Assembly (NCBI RefSeq): GCF_004795255.1
Contig: NZ_SSBQ01000002.1
Span: 3,181,501 to 3,245,500, forward strand
DNA length: 64,000 nt
Direction of reading: 5' to 3'
From: Streptomyces sp. RKND-216
GTDB taxonomy: Bacteria; Actinomycetota; Actinomycetes; Streptomycetales; Streptomycetaceae
Position numbers and translations under genes: made by a program. Below, piece by piece: positions 24,548 through 33,341 of the stretch. The notes under the pieces are model-generated. The model was not told the origin of the DNA. It saw nothing but the letters and a program-made list of their open reading frames with translations, and did no database searches. The stretch's first letter is position 1. Each line of letters begins with the position of its first letter.

Positions 24548-25822
24548 ATGGCCCCGGCTACCAGGCGCATCGTGCTCGGCGTGGCCGTCGCCGCGGTCGT
24601 GGTGCTGCTGCTGGTGTGGGACGTCGGCCGCGACGGCGTCGGCGCGGAGTCGTGGCCGCGCGCCGTGCTCGGTTGGGCGCTGATCGCCGTGGGCTGCGGC
24701 GCGCTGTGGTGGCGTCGCCGCCGGCCGGTGGCGGTCGCCCTCGTGACGCTGGTGTGCAGCGCGCTCTACTTTCCCTTCGCCGACCGCGACGTTCCGCTCC
24801 TGGTCGCGGCCTTCGCGGTGGCCCTCTTCACGGTCGCCGCCCAGGGGCACCTGGTCTCCGCCGTCACCCTCGCGGTCGTGACGACGCTGGCGATCGTGCT
24901 CTCCGAAGTGCTCGCGGAGCCCGGACAGCGGCACGTCGACGACACGTCGATCTTCCTGCTGGCGGGCTGGTTCGTCGGCCTGGTCGCCGCTGGCACCGCG
25001 TACAGCACGCGGCTGGCCTACCTGCGCGAGGCGGAGCAGCGCGCGCTGGCTGCCGAACGGGAGAAGGACGTCCGCGCGCGCCAGTCGGCGGCCGAGGAAC
25101 GGCTGCGGATCGCCCGCGAGCTGCACGACGTCCTCGGCCACAACATCTCGCTGATCAACGTGCAGTCCGCGGCCGCCCTGCACCGGTACGCCAAGCACGG
25201 GGGCGCGGCGGCGCAGGACATGGTCCCCGCCCTGGAGACCGTGCGGGACACCAGCCGGGAGGCGCTGCGCGAACTGCGTGCCACCCTCGGTGTGCTGCGG
25301 CAGGTCGACGACGCGGCCGCGCCGACGTCGCCCGCGGGCGACGGTCTCGCCCGGATCGCCGAGCTGGCCGAGCGCACCGGCGGGGCGGGACTCCGGGTCC
25401 GCGCCGAACTCCCGGGGGAGGGCGCCGCGGAGGGCCTTCCGCCGCAGGTCGGCCTCGCCGCGTACCGCATCGTGCAGGAGTCGCTGACCAACGTCGTCCG
25501 GCACGCGCGAGCGGCGACGGCCGAGGTGCGCGTGCGGCGCGAGGGCGACGCCCTGCTGGTCACCGTGCAGGACGACGGCAGCGGTGCGCCGCCGGAGGAG
25601 AAGGCCGGCGCGGAGGGCAGCGGGCTGGGCGGCATGGCCGAACGGGCCCGGGCGCTGGGCGGCGAGCTCACCACGGGTAACGTCACCGACGACGCCGGCG
25701 CGGTCCGGGGCTTCCGGGTGGCGGCGCGGCTGCCGGTGCGCGAGACCCCCGCACGCGGCCCCGCCGGGCGCGGGGACCGGGAGGGCCGGGGCGGCCGGCC
25801 GGGGCGGGAGGAGAGCACGTGA
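24548..25822 (+). CDS. NarL-type sensor histidine kinase
   Basis: The 424-aa membrane kinase has four or five hydrophobic segments in residues ~8-160, then the HisKA_3 dimerisation helix with phospho-acceptor His193 in A-R-E-L-H-D-V-L-G-H. The HATPase domain has Y-R-I-V-Q-E-S-L-T-N-V-V-R-H-A (N-box), V-Q-D-D-G-S-G and G-S-G-L-G-G-M. There is no obvious extracellular sensor domain, so it may sense through the membrane. It overlaps the regulator gene by four bases (GTGA). Cognate signal unknown; cydAB lie directly downstream. Confidence 0.93.
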   Translation: MAPATRRIVLGVAVAAVVVLLLVWDVGRDGVGAESWPRAVLGWALIAVGCGALWWRRRRPVAVALVTLVCSALYFPFADRDVPLLVAAFAVALFTVAAQGHLVSAVTLAVVTTLAIVLSEVLAEPGQRHVDDTSIFLLAGWFVGLVAAGTAYSTRLAYLREAEQRALAAEREKDVRARQSAAEERLRIARELHDVLGHNISLINVQSAAALHRYAKHGGAAAQDMVPALETVRDTSREALRELRATLGVLRQVDDAAAPTSPAGDGLARIAELAERTGGAGLRVRAELPGEGAAEGLPPQVGLAAYRIVQESLTNVVRHARAATAEVRVRREGDALLVTVQDDGSGAPPEEKAGAEGSGLGGMAERARALGGELTTGNVTDDAGAVRGFRVAARLPVRETPARGPAGRGDREGRGGRPGREEST

Positions 25823-26511
25823 ACGCGGACGGAGCGGCGGCGGACGCCGTCGGTGTCCTGCTGGCCGACGACCAGACGCTCGTCCGGGCCGGTTTCCGGT
25901 CCATCCTGGACGACGAGGACGACATCCGGGTCGTCGGCGAGGCCGGCGACGGTGCGGCGGCCGTGCGCGCGACACGCGAACTGCGCCCCGACGTGGTGCT
26001 GATGGACATCCGGATGCCCGGAACGGACGGCCTGGAGGCCACCCGGGAGATCGTCGGCGACCCGCGCCTGGACGGCGTACGCGTCGTCATCCTCACCACC
26101 TTCGACGCGGACGACTACGTCTACGGGGCGCTGCGGTCCGGTGCTTCGGGATTCCTGCTGAAGGACACCGAGCCGACGGAACTGCTGCACGCGGTGCGGG
26201 TGGTCGCGCGGGGCGACGCGCTGATCGCCCCCGCCGTCACCCGCCGGCTGATCGCCGAGTTCGCCGGCCGCGTCGCACGGCCCGAACCGGGCCCCCGCCT
26301 GAACGTGCTCACCGGGCGCGAGCGCGAGGTCATGGCCCTGGTCGCGGCCGGGCTGACCAACGACGAGATCGCCGCCCGCCTCGTGCTGAGCCCGGCGACG
26401 GCCAAGACGCACGTCAGCCGCGTGATGACCAAGCTGGACGTACGGGACCGCGCGCAGCTGGTGATCCTCGCCTACGAGTCGGGGCTGGTCGCCCCCGGCT
26501 GGCTGGACTGA
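25819..26511 (+). CDS. NarL/LuxR-family response regulator
   Basis: The 230-aa regulator has a receiver domain (residues ~10-130) with phospho-acceptor Asp63 in V-L-M-D-I-R-M-P-G and K110-like Lys in L-L-K-D-T, and a LuxR HTH (~160-225: L-T-G-R-E-R-E-V-M-A-L-V-A-A-G-L-T-N-D-E-I-A). GTG 25819 overlaps the kinase stop. A hairpin terminator follows (26527-26559), separating this pair from cydA; control of cydAB by this system is plausible from position but unproven. Confidence 0.94.
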   Translation: MNADGAAADAVGVLLADDQTLVRAGFRSILDDEDDIRVVGEAGDGAAAVRATRELRPDVVLMDIRMPGTDGLEATREIVGDPRLDGVRVVILTTFDADDYVYGALRSGASGFLLKDTEPTELLHAVRVVARGDALIAPAVTRRLIAEFAGRVARPEPGPRLNVLTGREREVMALVAAGLTNDEIAARLVLSPATAKTHVSRVMTKLDVRDRAQLVILAYESGLVAPGWLD

Positions 26512-26526
26512 CGGCTCCCCGCCTCC

Positions 26527-26559
26527 CCCGGCTGCGCCGATCCCGGTGCCGCAGCCGGG
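26527..26559 (+). terminator. Hairpin after the two-component operon
   Basis: CCCGGCTGC and GCAGCCGGG are perfect 9-bp arms with a 15-nt loop, starting 16 bp after the response-regulator stop. A short CCCCTAGGGG palindrome follows at 26584-26593. The remaining gap to cydA (to 26731) shows no recognisable Rex-type TTGTGA operator. Confidence 0.65.
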
Positions 26560-26731
26560 CAGGGAGCCCCCGGAACGACACTGCCCCTAGGGGTCGGGGA
26601 CCGGCCCGGCCCCGGGTCGGGTCGGGGGCCGGCGCAACCCCGGGGGTACGCGGGAGGCGGACGCCGCAACCGGCGCGGTAGCGCAGGTCGCATCCCCGGC
26701 CCGACGCGGCCGGGGGCGCCGGACCGGCACC

Positions 26732-28051
26732 GTGTGGGGCGTGGATGCACAGACCCTCGACCTGGCGCGGCTGCAGTTCGCCCTGACCGCCGCCGGGCAC
26801 TTCCTGTTCGTCGCCCTGACTCTCGGCCTGGCGACCGTCGTCGCCTGCGTGCAGACCGTCGCCGTGGCGTCCGGGAAGCCCGTGCACCACCGCATGGTGC
26901 GCTTCTGGGGGCAGCTCTACGTCATCAACTACGCGGTGGGGATCGTCACCGGCATCGTCATGGAGTTCCAGTTCGGCATGAACTGGAGCGGCCTCGGCCA
27001 CTACGCGGGCGACGTGTTCGGCGCCTCGCTCGCGCTGGAGACGGTCCTCGCGTTCTTCGTCGAGTCGACGTTCCTCGGGCTGTGGATCTTCGGCTGGGGC
27101 CGGTTCAACCGGTGGGTGCACCTCGGCACCCTCTGGGTCGTCACGCTGACCGCCTACCTGTCCGCGTACTGGATCCTGGTCACCAACGGCTTCCTCAACA
27201 ACCCCGTCGGCCACCGGGAGACCCCCGACGGGCTGGTGCTGCACGACACCGCGGCCGTGCTCACCAACCCGTCCACGCTCTTCGCCTTCGGGCACATCGC
27301 CGCCGGCGCCCTGGTCACGGCCGCGTTCTTCATGGCCGGGGTGAGCGCCTACCACCTCTTCCGGCGGTCCCCGGAACACGAGGTGTTCCGCCGGTCGCTG
27401 CGCATCGGCGTGTTCCTGGGGGCGCCCGCGGTCTTCCTCACCGCTGTCACGGGTGGCGTGCAGTTCCCCTTCCTCACCGGAAACCAGCCGATGAAGATGG
27501 CCGTCTTCCGGCGCGACGAGGCCGAGATCGCCCGGCTGCAGGCGGAACTGACCGCGCGCATCGGGCCCGGCGACTACGTGCCGTCCGAGACGTGGACGCA
27601 GCTCGGGGCGACGCTGATGCTCGTCGCCTTCGCCCTGATGTTCCTGGTCGCCGGGCTCGGCGTGGTGCTGGGGGCGATCCGGTTCGTGGTGCACCGCCTG
27701 CGGGTGTGGCACGTACTGCTGATGGCGGTCGTGCCGCTGCCGTACGTCGCCATGACGGCCGGGTGGGTCTTCCGCGAGGCCGGACGCCAACCCTGGGTGA
27801 TCCACGGCCTGCTGCGCACCGAGGACGCCGCCTCGCAGCTCTCCGCCGGGCAGATGCGGCTCTCCCTCGCGGTGTTCGGCGTCCTCTTCGCCCTGCTGAT
27901 CGCCGGCAACGGGTATTTCCTGCTGCGCGCCGCCGGACGCGGTCCCGCCGCCGTGACCCTCGGCACGGACGACGCGGGCCCCGGGGCGCCGGGCGGCGAC
28001 GACCCGGACGGGCCCCGCGCGTGGCACCCGGCGCCCGCCCCCACGTACTGA
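26732..28051 (+). CDS. cydA: Cytochrome bd-type oxidase subunit I (divergent, short)
   Basis: The 439-aa membrane protein has about nine helices. Conserved CydA features are visible: L-A-R-L-Q-F-A-L-T-A-x-G-H-F-L-F-V (haem His), M-E-F-Q-F-G-M-N-W, E-S-T-F-L-G-L-W-I-F-G-W, F-A-F-G-H (haem His), G-N-Q-P-M-K-M and G-R-Q-P-W. The periplasmic Q-loop is very short, and at the position of E. coli Glu257 (five after the conserved Lys) there is Arg. The F-R-I-M haem-b558 motif is not evident. Total length is below the usual ~470-520. It starts at GTG 26732, or possibly GTG 26741. Quinol oxidase activity is uncertain. Confidence 0.85.
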   Translation: MWGVDAQTLDLARLQFALTAAGHFLFVALTLGLATVVACVQTVAVASGKPVHHRMVRFWGQLYVINYAVGIVTGIVMEFQFGMNWSGLGHYAGDVFGASLALETVLAFFVESTFLGLWIFGWGRFNRWVHLGTLWVVTLTAYLSAYWILVTNGFLNNPVGHRETPDGLVLHDTAAVLTNPSTLFAFGHIAAGALVTAAFFMAGVSAYHLFRRSPEHEVFRRSLRIGVFLGAPAVFLTAVTGGVQFPFLTGNQPMKMAVFRRDEAEIARLQAELTARIGPGDYVPSETWTQLGATLMLVAFALMFLVAGLGVVLGAIRFVVHRLRVWHVLLMAVVPLPYVAMTAGWVFREAGRQPWVIHGLLRTEDAASQLSAGQMRLSLAVFGVLFALLIAGNGYFLLRAAGRGPAAVTLGTDDAGPGAPGGDDPDGPRAWHPAPAPTY

Positions 28052-28106
28052 CCCCACGCCGAACCCGAGACGCACGCCGAACCCGAGAAGGAGGCGCAAC
28101 GCCGCC

Positions 28107-28934
28107 ATGGACGTCCTCGCCGTCGCCCTGCTGGGCCTCTTCACCGCTGGGTGGTCCGTGCTGTCCGGAGCCGACCTCGGCGTGGGCATGCTGCTGCCCC
28201 ACCTCGGCCGCGACGACGACGAACGCCGCCTCGTGCTGCGCACGGTCCTCCCGTACTTCTTCGCCGACGAGGTGTGGCTGGTCGCCGCCGCCGGCGTGTT
28301 CATCGGCTGCTTCCCCGACCTGGAAGGCGCCCTGTTCCAGGGGCAGTTCGCCGTGTTGCTGGGCCTGCTCGCGGGCTGGGTGGTGCGGGATGCCGGCCTG
28401 TGGTGGCGGGGCTGCGGCACCTCGCGCGCCTGGCGACGGTTCGCCGACGGGCTGGTGGTGGCCGGGAGCTGGGCCGTCGCCCTGTCCTGGGGCCGGCTGC
28501 TCGCCGGGCTCCTCCAGGGCGATCCGACCCGGCCCGCCGGAGGGTCGTTCGCCGTCGGCATGGCGCTCACCACCGCGGTCCTCTTCGCCGCCCACGGCCT
28601 GGCCTACGCGGGGCGGCGCCTCACCGGGCCGCCGCTGGCACGCGTCCGCGCCCTCACCGGGCGGACGGCGCCGGCGTACGCGCTCACCGCCGTCGCCGCC
28701 GCGGCCCTGCCGCTGCTGGGCGGCGTACGGCTGCCGCTGCGGGAGTCCGCCGCCGACGGGCCGGTGCTGGGCCTGCTCGTCCCCGCGCTGCTGGCCGCCC
28801 TGCCGCTGCTGCTCGGCGCCCAGGTCTGGCTGCGTTGGGCGCTGCGCGGGCGGGTGCACACCGCCGCCCCCGCCCCAGCGGCCGGCCTCCCGGCCGCAGG
28901 CGCGCCCCCTGCGGAACGGGGAGGGCCGCCGTGA
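28107..28934 (+). CDS. cydB: Cytochrome bd-type oxidase subunit II-like (short)
   Basis: The 275-aa protein has ~seven hydrophobic helices and begins with the CydB-like G-W-S-V-L-S-G-A-D-L-G-V-G-M-L motif (usual G-A-D-F-G-G-G). F-F-A-D-E-V-W-L-V-A-A-A corresponds to the family's N-E-V-W-L motif. It is ~60-100 residues shorter than typical CydB and ends in an Ala/Pro-rich tail. It follows cydA by 55 bp. No cydCD assembly genes are adjacent, unlike the common Streptomyces cydABCD cluster, so this is probably a second, divergent bd-like complex. Confidence 0.8.
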   Translation: MDVLAVALLGLFTAGWSVLSGADLGVGMLLPHLGRDDDERRLVLRTVLPYFFADEVWLVAAAGVFIGCFPDLEGALFQGQFAVLLGLLAGWVVRDAGLWWRGCGTSRAWRRFADGLVVAGSWAVALSWGRLLAGLLQGDPTRPAGGSFAVGMALTTAVLFAAHGLAYAGRRLTGPPLARVRALTGRTAPAYALTAVAAAALPLLGGVRLPLRESAADGPVLGLLVPALLAALPLLLGAQVWLRWALRGRVHTAAPAPAAGLPAAGAPPAERGGPP

Positions 28935-28957
28935 CCGCCGTGACCGCAGTGACCGCC
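28931..28957. repeat. Three 9-bp tandem repeats at cydB stop
   Basis: GTGACCGCC, GTGACCGCA, GTGACCGCC in tandem, the first containing the cydB TGA. Probably slippage; no function seen. Confidence 0.7.
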
Positions 28958-29064
28958 GTGAAGCGGGCGACACCTCCCGACGCCCCGGGCGTGCCCCCAT
29001 ACCGCGCCCGGCGCGGCCCCCGGCCGCACGGCACCGGCACCTCACGCACAGAACGGAGCTCACG

Positions 29065-31323
29065 ATGACCACCTCTCCGCCCGGCACGCGCCCCACGGCG
29101 CCCGCCGCCGGACACGACCCCGAGCGACGGCCCGGCGTCCTCGAACGCGTCGCCGCCTTCTCGCACCGCCGCCGGTGGACCGCGCTCGCGCTGTGGGCCG
29201 CCGTGCTCATCGGGGTCCAGGCCGCGGCCGGAGTCGTCTCCAGCGACTACCGGAACGACTTCTCCCTCCCCGGCACCGAGTCCCAGCAGGCGCTGGAGAC
29301 ACTGCAGGGCCACGGCGCCGCGCAGGCAGGCGACACCGTCCAGATCGTGCTGCACGACGAGGACGGCCTCGCCGCCCCGGGCACCGAACGCCGCGTCGAG
29401 GCGGTGCTCGACGACGTCCGCGCGCTCGACGGCGTGGCCCAGGTACGCAGCCCGTACCAGGACCGCGGGGCGGTCTCCGACGACGGCACCCTGGCCTACG
29501 CGACGGTCACGCTCGACGGCAGGGCCGAGGAGATGCCCGTCCCCGACACGCGCCGCCTCATCGACACCGCGCAGGACGCGCAGGGCGACGGCCTGAGCGT
29601 CGCCCTCGGCGGCGAGGCGGTGCGCGCCGCCGGCGAGGAGGGCGGCGGCGGAGCCGAGGGCGCGGGCATCCTCGGCGCTCTGGTCATCCTGGTGTTTCTG
29701 TTCGGGTCGGTCGTCGCGGCCGGACTGCCGGTGGTCACCGCGCTGTTCGCGGTGGGCAGCAGCATGGGTCTCATCGTGCTCGCCTCGCACGTCGTGACGC
29801 TCGCCGACTTCACGCCGCCGCTGATGATGCTGGTCGGCCTCGGCGTCGGGATCGACTACGCGCTGCTGGTCTTCTCCCGCTACCGCACCGAACTGCTCGC
29901 CCACGGCGGGCGCGGGACGGAGGGCGCCGGGGGCCCGGCCGACGGTGTCGCCGGCCCGGCCGACCCGGCTGCCGTACGGGAACGCGCCACGCGGGTCGCG
30001 CTCGACGCGGCCGGCCGTACGGTCTTCTTCGCCGCCTGCACCGTCGTCATCGCCCTCCTCGGGCTCGTCGCCCTCGGCCTCGGCTCCCTGCAGGGCGTCG
30101 CTCTCGCGATGGCGCTGACCGTGCTGGTCACCATGGTGGCGTCGCTGACCCTGCTGCCCGCGCTGCTCGGCGTGTTCGGGCGCCGCATCCAGCGGAGCGT
30201 GGAGCGGCGCGACGCCCGCCGGGCCGCGCGAGGGCGCGGCGACGACGGCGCCGCGTGGCGGCGCTGGGCCAGCGCCGTGCAGCGGCGGCCGTGGGCCGCG
30301 CTGCTGGTCGCCGTGCTCGCGCTGGGCGCCCTGGCCGCACCCGCCGCGGGGCTGCGCCTCGGCTTCGCCGACGCCGGCAACGACCCCGCGGCGAGCACGA
30401 GCCGGCAGGCGTACGACCTCCTCGCCGAGGGCTTCGGCCCGGGGTTCAACGGGCCGCTCGTGATCGTCGCCGACGGCGGCGGCGAAGCCGTCGGCGACGC
30501 GGCCGGGGCCCTGCGGGCCACCCTGCTCGACACCCCCGGCGTCGCCGCGGCCTCCCCGCCGCTGCCCACCGGGGACTCCTCGACGGCGACCGTGATCGCC
30601 TACCCGGAGACCGCGCCCCAGGACGAGGCCACCTCCGACCTGGTCGCCGCCCTGCGCGGCGAGGTGCTGCCACCGCTGGAGGCCGACACCGGGGCGGAGT
30701 TCCTGGTCGGCGGATCGACGGCCGCCGCGCAGGACTTCGCGTCGACGGTCGCGGACCGGATGCCGCTGGTCGTCGCCCTGGTGATCGGACTCTCCGCGCT
30801 GCTGCTGACCGCCGTGTTCCGTTCGCTGCTCATCCCGCTCAAGGCCGCGGTGCTGAACCTACTGAGCATCGGTGCCTCCCTCGGCGTCGTCACGCTCGTC
30901 TTCCAGCAGGGCTGGCTGGGTGCCCAGCCCGGCCCGGTGGAGGCGTTCATCCCGGTGATGATCTTCGCGATCGTCTTCGGGCTTTCCATGGACTACGAGG
31001 TGTTCCTGCTCTCCCGCATCCACGAGGAGTGGGAGCGTACGCACGATCCGGCGGTCGCCGTCCGCGAAGGGCTCGCCCACACCGGACGGGTCATCACCGC
31101 GGCGGCGGCCATCATGATCGTCGTGTTCGCGGCGTTCATCCTCAGCCCCGACCGGATGCTCCAGCAGTTCGGCCTCGGCCTGGCCGTGGCGATCCTGCTG
31201 GACGCGGTGGTCATCCGGTGCCTCATCGTCCCGGCCGTGATGCAGCTCCTCGGCGCCCGCGCCTGGTGGCTGCCCCGCCCGCTGGCGCGGCTCCTGCCGA
31301 GGGTGGAGCTGGAGCGGCACTGA
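29065..31323 (+). CDS. MMPL/RND-family transporter
   Basis: The 752-aa protein has the MMPL layout: TM1 at ~residues 38-58, a large extracellular loop (~60-200), five TMs (~200-370), a second loop (~405-555) and five more TMs. Key motifs are G-V-G-I-D-Y-A-L-L-V-F-S-R-Y-R in the first half and F-G-L-S-M-D-Y-E-V-F-L-L-S-R-I in the second, carrying the proton-relay Asp-Tyr pairs. It likely exports lipids or hydrophobic compounds. ATG 29065 follows ACGGAG. It lies 130 bp after cydB on the same strand and may share its transcript. Confidence 0.93.
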   Translation: MTTSPPGTRPTAPAAGHDPERRPGVLERVAAFSHRRRWTALALWAAVLIGVQAAAGVVSSDYRNDFSLPGTESQQALETLQGHGAAQAGDTVQIVLHDEDGLAAPGTERRVEAVLDDVRALDGVAQVRSPYQDRGAVSDDGTLAYATVTLDGRAEEMPVPDTRRLIDTAQDAQGDGLSVALGGEAVRAAGEEGGGGAEGAGILGALVILVFLFGSVVAAGLPVVTALFAVGSSMGLIVLASHVVTLADFTPPLMMLVGLGVGIDYALLVFSRYRTELLAHGGRGTEGAGGPADGVAGPADPAAVRERATRVALDAAGRTVFFAACTVVIALLGLVALGLGSLQGVALAMALTVLVTMVASLTLLPALLGVFGRRIQRSVERRDARRAARGRGDDGAAWRRWASAVQRRPWAALLVAVLALGALAAPAAGLRLGFADAGNDPAASTSRQAYDLLAEGFGPGFNGPLVIVADGGGEAVGDAAGALRATLLDTPGVAAASPPLPTGDSSTATVIAYPETAPQDEATSDLVAALRGEVLPPLEADTGAEFLVGGSTAAAQDFASTVADRMPLVVALVIGLSALLLTAVFRSLLIPLKAAVLNLLSIGASLGVVTLVFQQGWLGAQPGPVEAFIPVMIFAIVFGLSMDYEVFLLSRIHEEWERTHDPAVAVREGLAHTGRVITAAAAIMIVVFAAFILSPDRMLQQFGLGLAVAILLDAVVIRCLIVPAVMQLLGARAWWLPRPLARLLPRVELERH

Positions 31324-31336
31324 CCGCCGTTCTCCC

Positions 31337-31380
31337 GACCGGCCCGACCGGCCCGACCGGCTGGGCCGGCTGGGCCGGTC
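31337..31380. terminator. Bidirectional terminator of MMPL and HAD genes
   Basis: GACCGGCCC-type repeats on the left pair with GGGCCGG-type repeats on the right over ~19 bp with few mismatches. It lies just after the MMPL stop and overlaps the last codon region of the convergent HAD gene. Confidence 0.65.
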
Positions 31381-32071
31381 AGACGCGCGCGGCGGGGTCG
31401 ACTGCGCGCAGCACGGGCGCCAGCGAGTCGACGACGTGCTCCGCCCCCGACGCACGCAGCCGCGCCGCCTTGCCCTCGGTGCTCGCATACCCGAGGAAGG
31501 GGACCCCGAGGGCCCGCGCCGCCTCGAAGTCCCGTGCCGCGTCGCCGATCATCAGGGCGTCGGCGGGCGCGGTCGCCGTCGACGCCAGCGCCCGTTCGAG
31601 GCAGTACGGGTCCGGCTTCAGCCGCAGCTCGTCGGGCGTGCGGCCGTGGATGTGCCCGGCGAACACCTCGTCCGTGGCCCGGGTCCGCAGGTAGCGCTCG
31701 ACGGCGGAGGGGGAGTTGTTCGAGGCGACGGCCAGCCGCCGGCCGGTCGCGCGCAGCGTGTGCACGAGCCGGTCGGCGTACGGGGTGGGGTAGGCGAGCG
31801 GCGCCGCCTCGCACTCCTCCTCCGTCAGCGCCTTCTCCAGCAGCGTCGTGAGCTCCCGGCTGCGGCCCGTGTCGACGGCGCTCGCGAGGATCACGTACGG
31901 GTCGCGCGTGTCCGGCAGCGGGCGCTTGCTCTGACCGCCCTCGTCGAAGCCGTCGGCGAGCGTCCGCAGCCGTTCGGCCACCTGGGGAGCAGGGCGTCCG
32001 TGGAAGAGGGCGCAGAGCGGGCCGTCGAAGTCGAACAGGACGGTGCTGGCGGCGTCTACGAGTGGGCGCAT
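31379..32071 (-). CDS. HAD-family hydrolase (phosphatase)
   Basis: The 230-aa protein has HAD motif I F-D-F-D-G-P-L near residue 13 (nucleophile first Asp, acid/base second), motif II with S-N-N-S, Lys in R-L-K-P-D-P-Y and motif IV I-G-D-A-A-R-D. The cap is inserted after motif I (subclass I). It should dephosphorylate a small metabolite. ATG 32071 is preferred; a TTG at 32107 is in frame. It follows the kinase-like gene after 36 bp, so GntR-kinase-phosphatase form one leftward operon. Confidence 0.88.
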   Translation of the reverse strand: MRPLVDAASTVLFDFDGPLCALFHGRPAPQVAERLRTLADGFDEGGQSKRPLPDTRDPYVILASAVDTGRSRELTTLLEKALTEEECEAAPLAYPTPYADRLVHTLRATGRRLAVASNNSPSAVERYLRTRATDEVFAGHIHGRTPDELRLKPDPYCLERALASTATAPADALMIGDAARDFEAARALGVPFLGYASTEGKAARLRASGAEHVVDSLAPVLRAVDPAARV

Positions 32072-32107
32072 CGCGATCCGTTTCGCCGGGCGGGCTGGAC
32101 AGTTCAA

Positions 32108-33277
32108 CTATCGCCGCCCCATCGGCCTCCGTACAGCGCCGAGCACGCGGGCGAGGGTGCCCGAGACCGAGTGATGGCGGGCGTGCCAGGCACGCAGCGC
32201 CTCCTCGACCGCCTTCCGGGTCGGCACGTGGACCAGGTCGAGCGGCGCCTGCGCCCGGCGCAGCGCCCTGCGGACCGCAGCGGCCGCGGCGACGAACTCG
32301 GCCGCCGTGGGAGATCCGGGGAGTGAGAGGGCCGCTCGCATCGTGTCCGCGTGCACGGACTGGGCGTACTCGAAGTCGAGGTAGCGGGCGAGGTCGCCGT
32401 CGCGCCTGCCGCCGCCCATACCGGCGACGCGGGCGTGCAGGTCGCGGGAGAGCATCTCCTGCCGCCACAGCTCGACCATCCTGAGACGCTCCTGCTTGCC
32501 GTAGCGCATGCGGGCCAGGTGCGTGGCCAGGTCGTGCAGCGGATCGCCGTAGAGCGCCAGTTCCCAGTCGACCAGGCAGAGGTCTCCGCCGGGCCGGACG
32601 ACGAGGTTCGAGCGATGGATGTCGGTGTGCAGCAGACCGAACGGGCGCGGGGTCAGCGACTTGGCGGTGATCTCGAACCGCGCGACGGCGTCCCGCGGCA
32701 CCTCCAGGTCGTCGAAGAGCTGCCCGAAGCGCCTCCGGTTCGGCAGGTGCACGCGGTGCTCGGCGTGCCGCGCCAGCCGGGCGAGGAAGCCCGCGGAGTC
32801 GCCCTCGTCGGGCCACGCCTCGTGCGCGTCGCCGGCGGGCCGCGGCGGCAGCCGGTGGCCGTCCACGGTGGCCAGCCGCCCGAAGATGCCGGCGATGCGC
32901 CGCATGGTGCCGTTCTGCACCGGGCGACCCGGTGGTTCGGTCTCGGCGAGCGAGGTCCCGTCGACGTAGGTGTAGACCGAGCCACGGCGGAGGGCGTGCA
33001 GGGGGCGGGGCAGCTCCGGGAACTGCGGTCGCACCGCCTCCACGACGGCCGCCTCGTCCTCCCACGCGCGCAGGACCACCCCCAGTGTCCGGCGCCGGGC
33101 GCGGATGGTCACCACCTCGCCCACTTCGGCGCTGACCAGGGTGGCGAGCGGCTGGCGCAGGGGGACGACGACGTTGTGGTGGTGATGGCCCGCCAGGACC
33201 CGGCCGTCAGGGGCGCGCTGGTGGCGGTTCACGTGCCAGTGCAGGTGCAGTTGGTGCAGCGTCGGTGGCAGGGGCAT
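32108..33277 (-). CDS. Aminoglycoside phosphotransferase (APH)-family kinase
   Basis: The 389-aa protein has an APH/choline-kinase fold: catalytic loop L-L-H-T-D-I-H-R-S-N-L near residue 215 (Asp base, Asn metal ligand) and L-V-D-W-E near 232 (the DFG-like metal Asp). An unusual His-rich N-terminus (L-H-Q-L-H-L-H-W-H, G-H-H-H-H-N) comes before the ATP-binding lobe. APH relatives phosphorylate small hydroxylated molecules, including antibiotics, choline, and sugars; resistance cannot be inferred. Its own GntR regulator precedes it by 64 bp and a HAD phosphatase follows. Confidence 0.85.
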   Translation of the reverse strand: MPLPPTLHQLHLHWHVNRHQRAPDGRVLAGHHHHNVVVPLRQPLATLVSAEVGEVVTIRARRRTLGVVLRAWEDEAAVVEAVRPQFPELPRPLHALRRGSVYTYVDGTSLAETEPPGRPVQNGTMRRIAGIFGRLATVDGHRLPPRPAGDAHEAWPDEGDSAGFLARLARHAEHRVHLPNRRRFGQLFDDLEVPRDAVARFEITAKSLTPRPFGLLHTDIHRSNLVVRPGGDLCLVDWELALYGDPLHDLATHLARMRYGKQERLRMVELWRQEMLSRDLHARVAGMGGGRRDGDLARYLDFEYAQSVHADTMRAALSLPGSPTAAEFVAAAAAVRRALRRAQAPLDLVHVPTRKAVEEALRAWHARHHSVSGTLARVLGAVRRPMGRR

Positions 33278-33341
33278 CGGGACTCGATCGCGGGACGAGG
33301 GGCGGGCGGCACAGAGCGTACTGACAGGGCTGCCACCCGGC

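Noticed and set aside
26512..26731. Rex operator before cydA
   Set aside because: No TTGTGA-n6-TCACAA-like sequence found.
26734..29064. Frame extending the MMPL gene upstream through cydA and cydB (1529 codons in total)
   Set aside because: The upstream part is out of frame with real cydA/cydB and low-complexity; the MMPL protein starts naturally at 29065.
30993..33065. 690-codon minus-strand frame spanning MMPL end to APH
   Set aside because: Shadow of three real genes in other frames.
32108..33277. Aminoglycoside resistance gene
   Set aside because: Only the APH fold is supported; many such kinases act on unrelated substrates, and nothing here indicates resistance.
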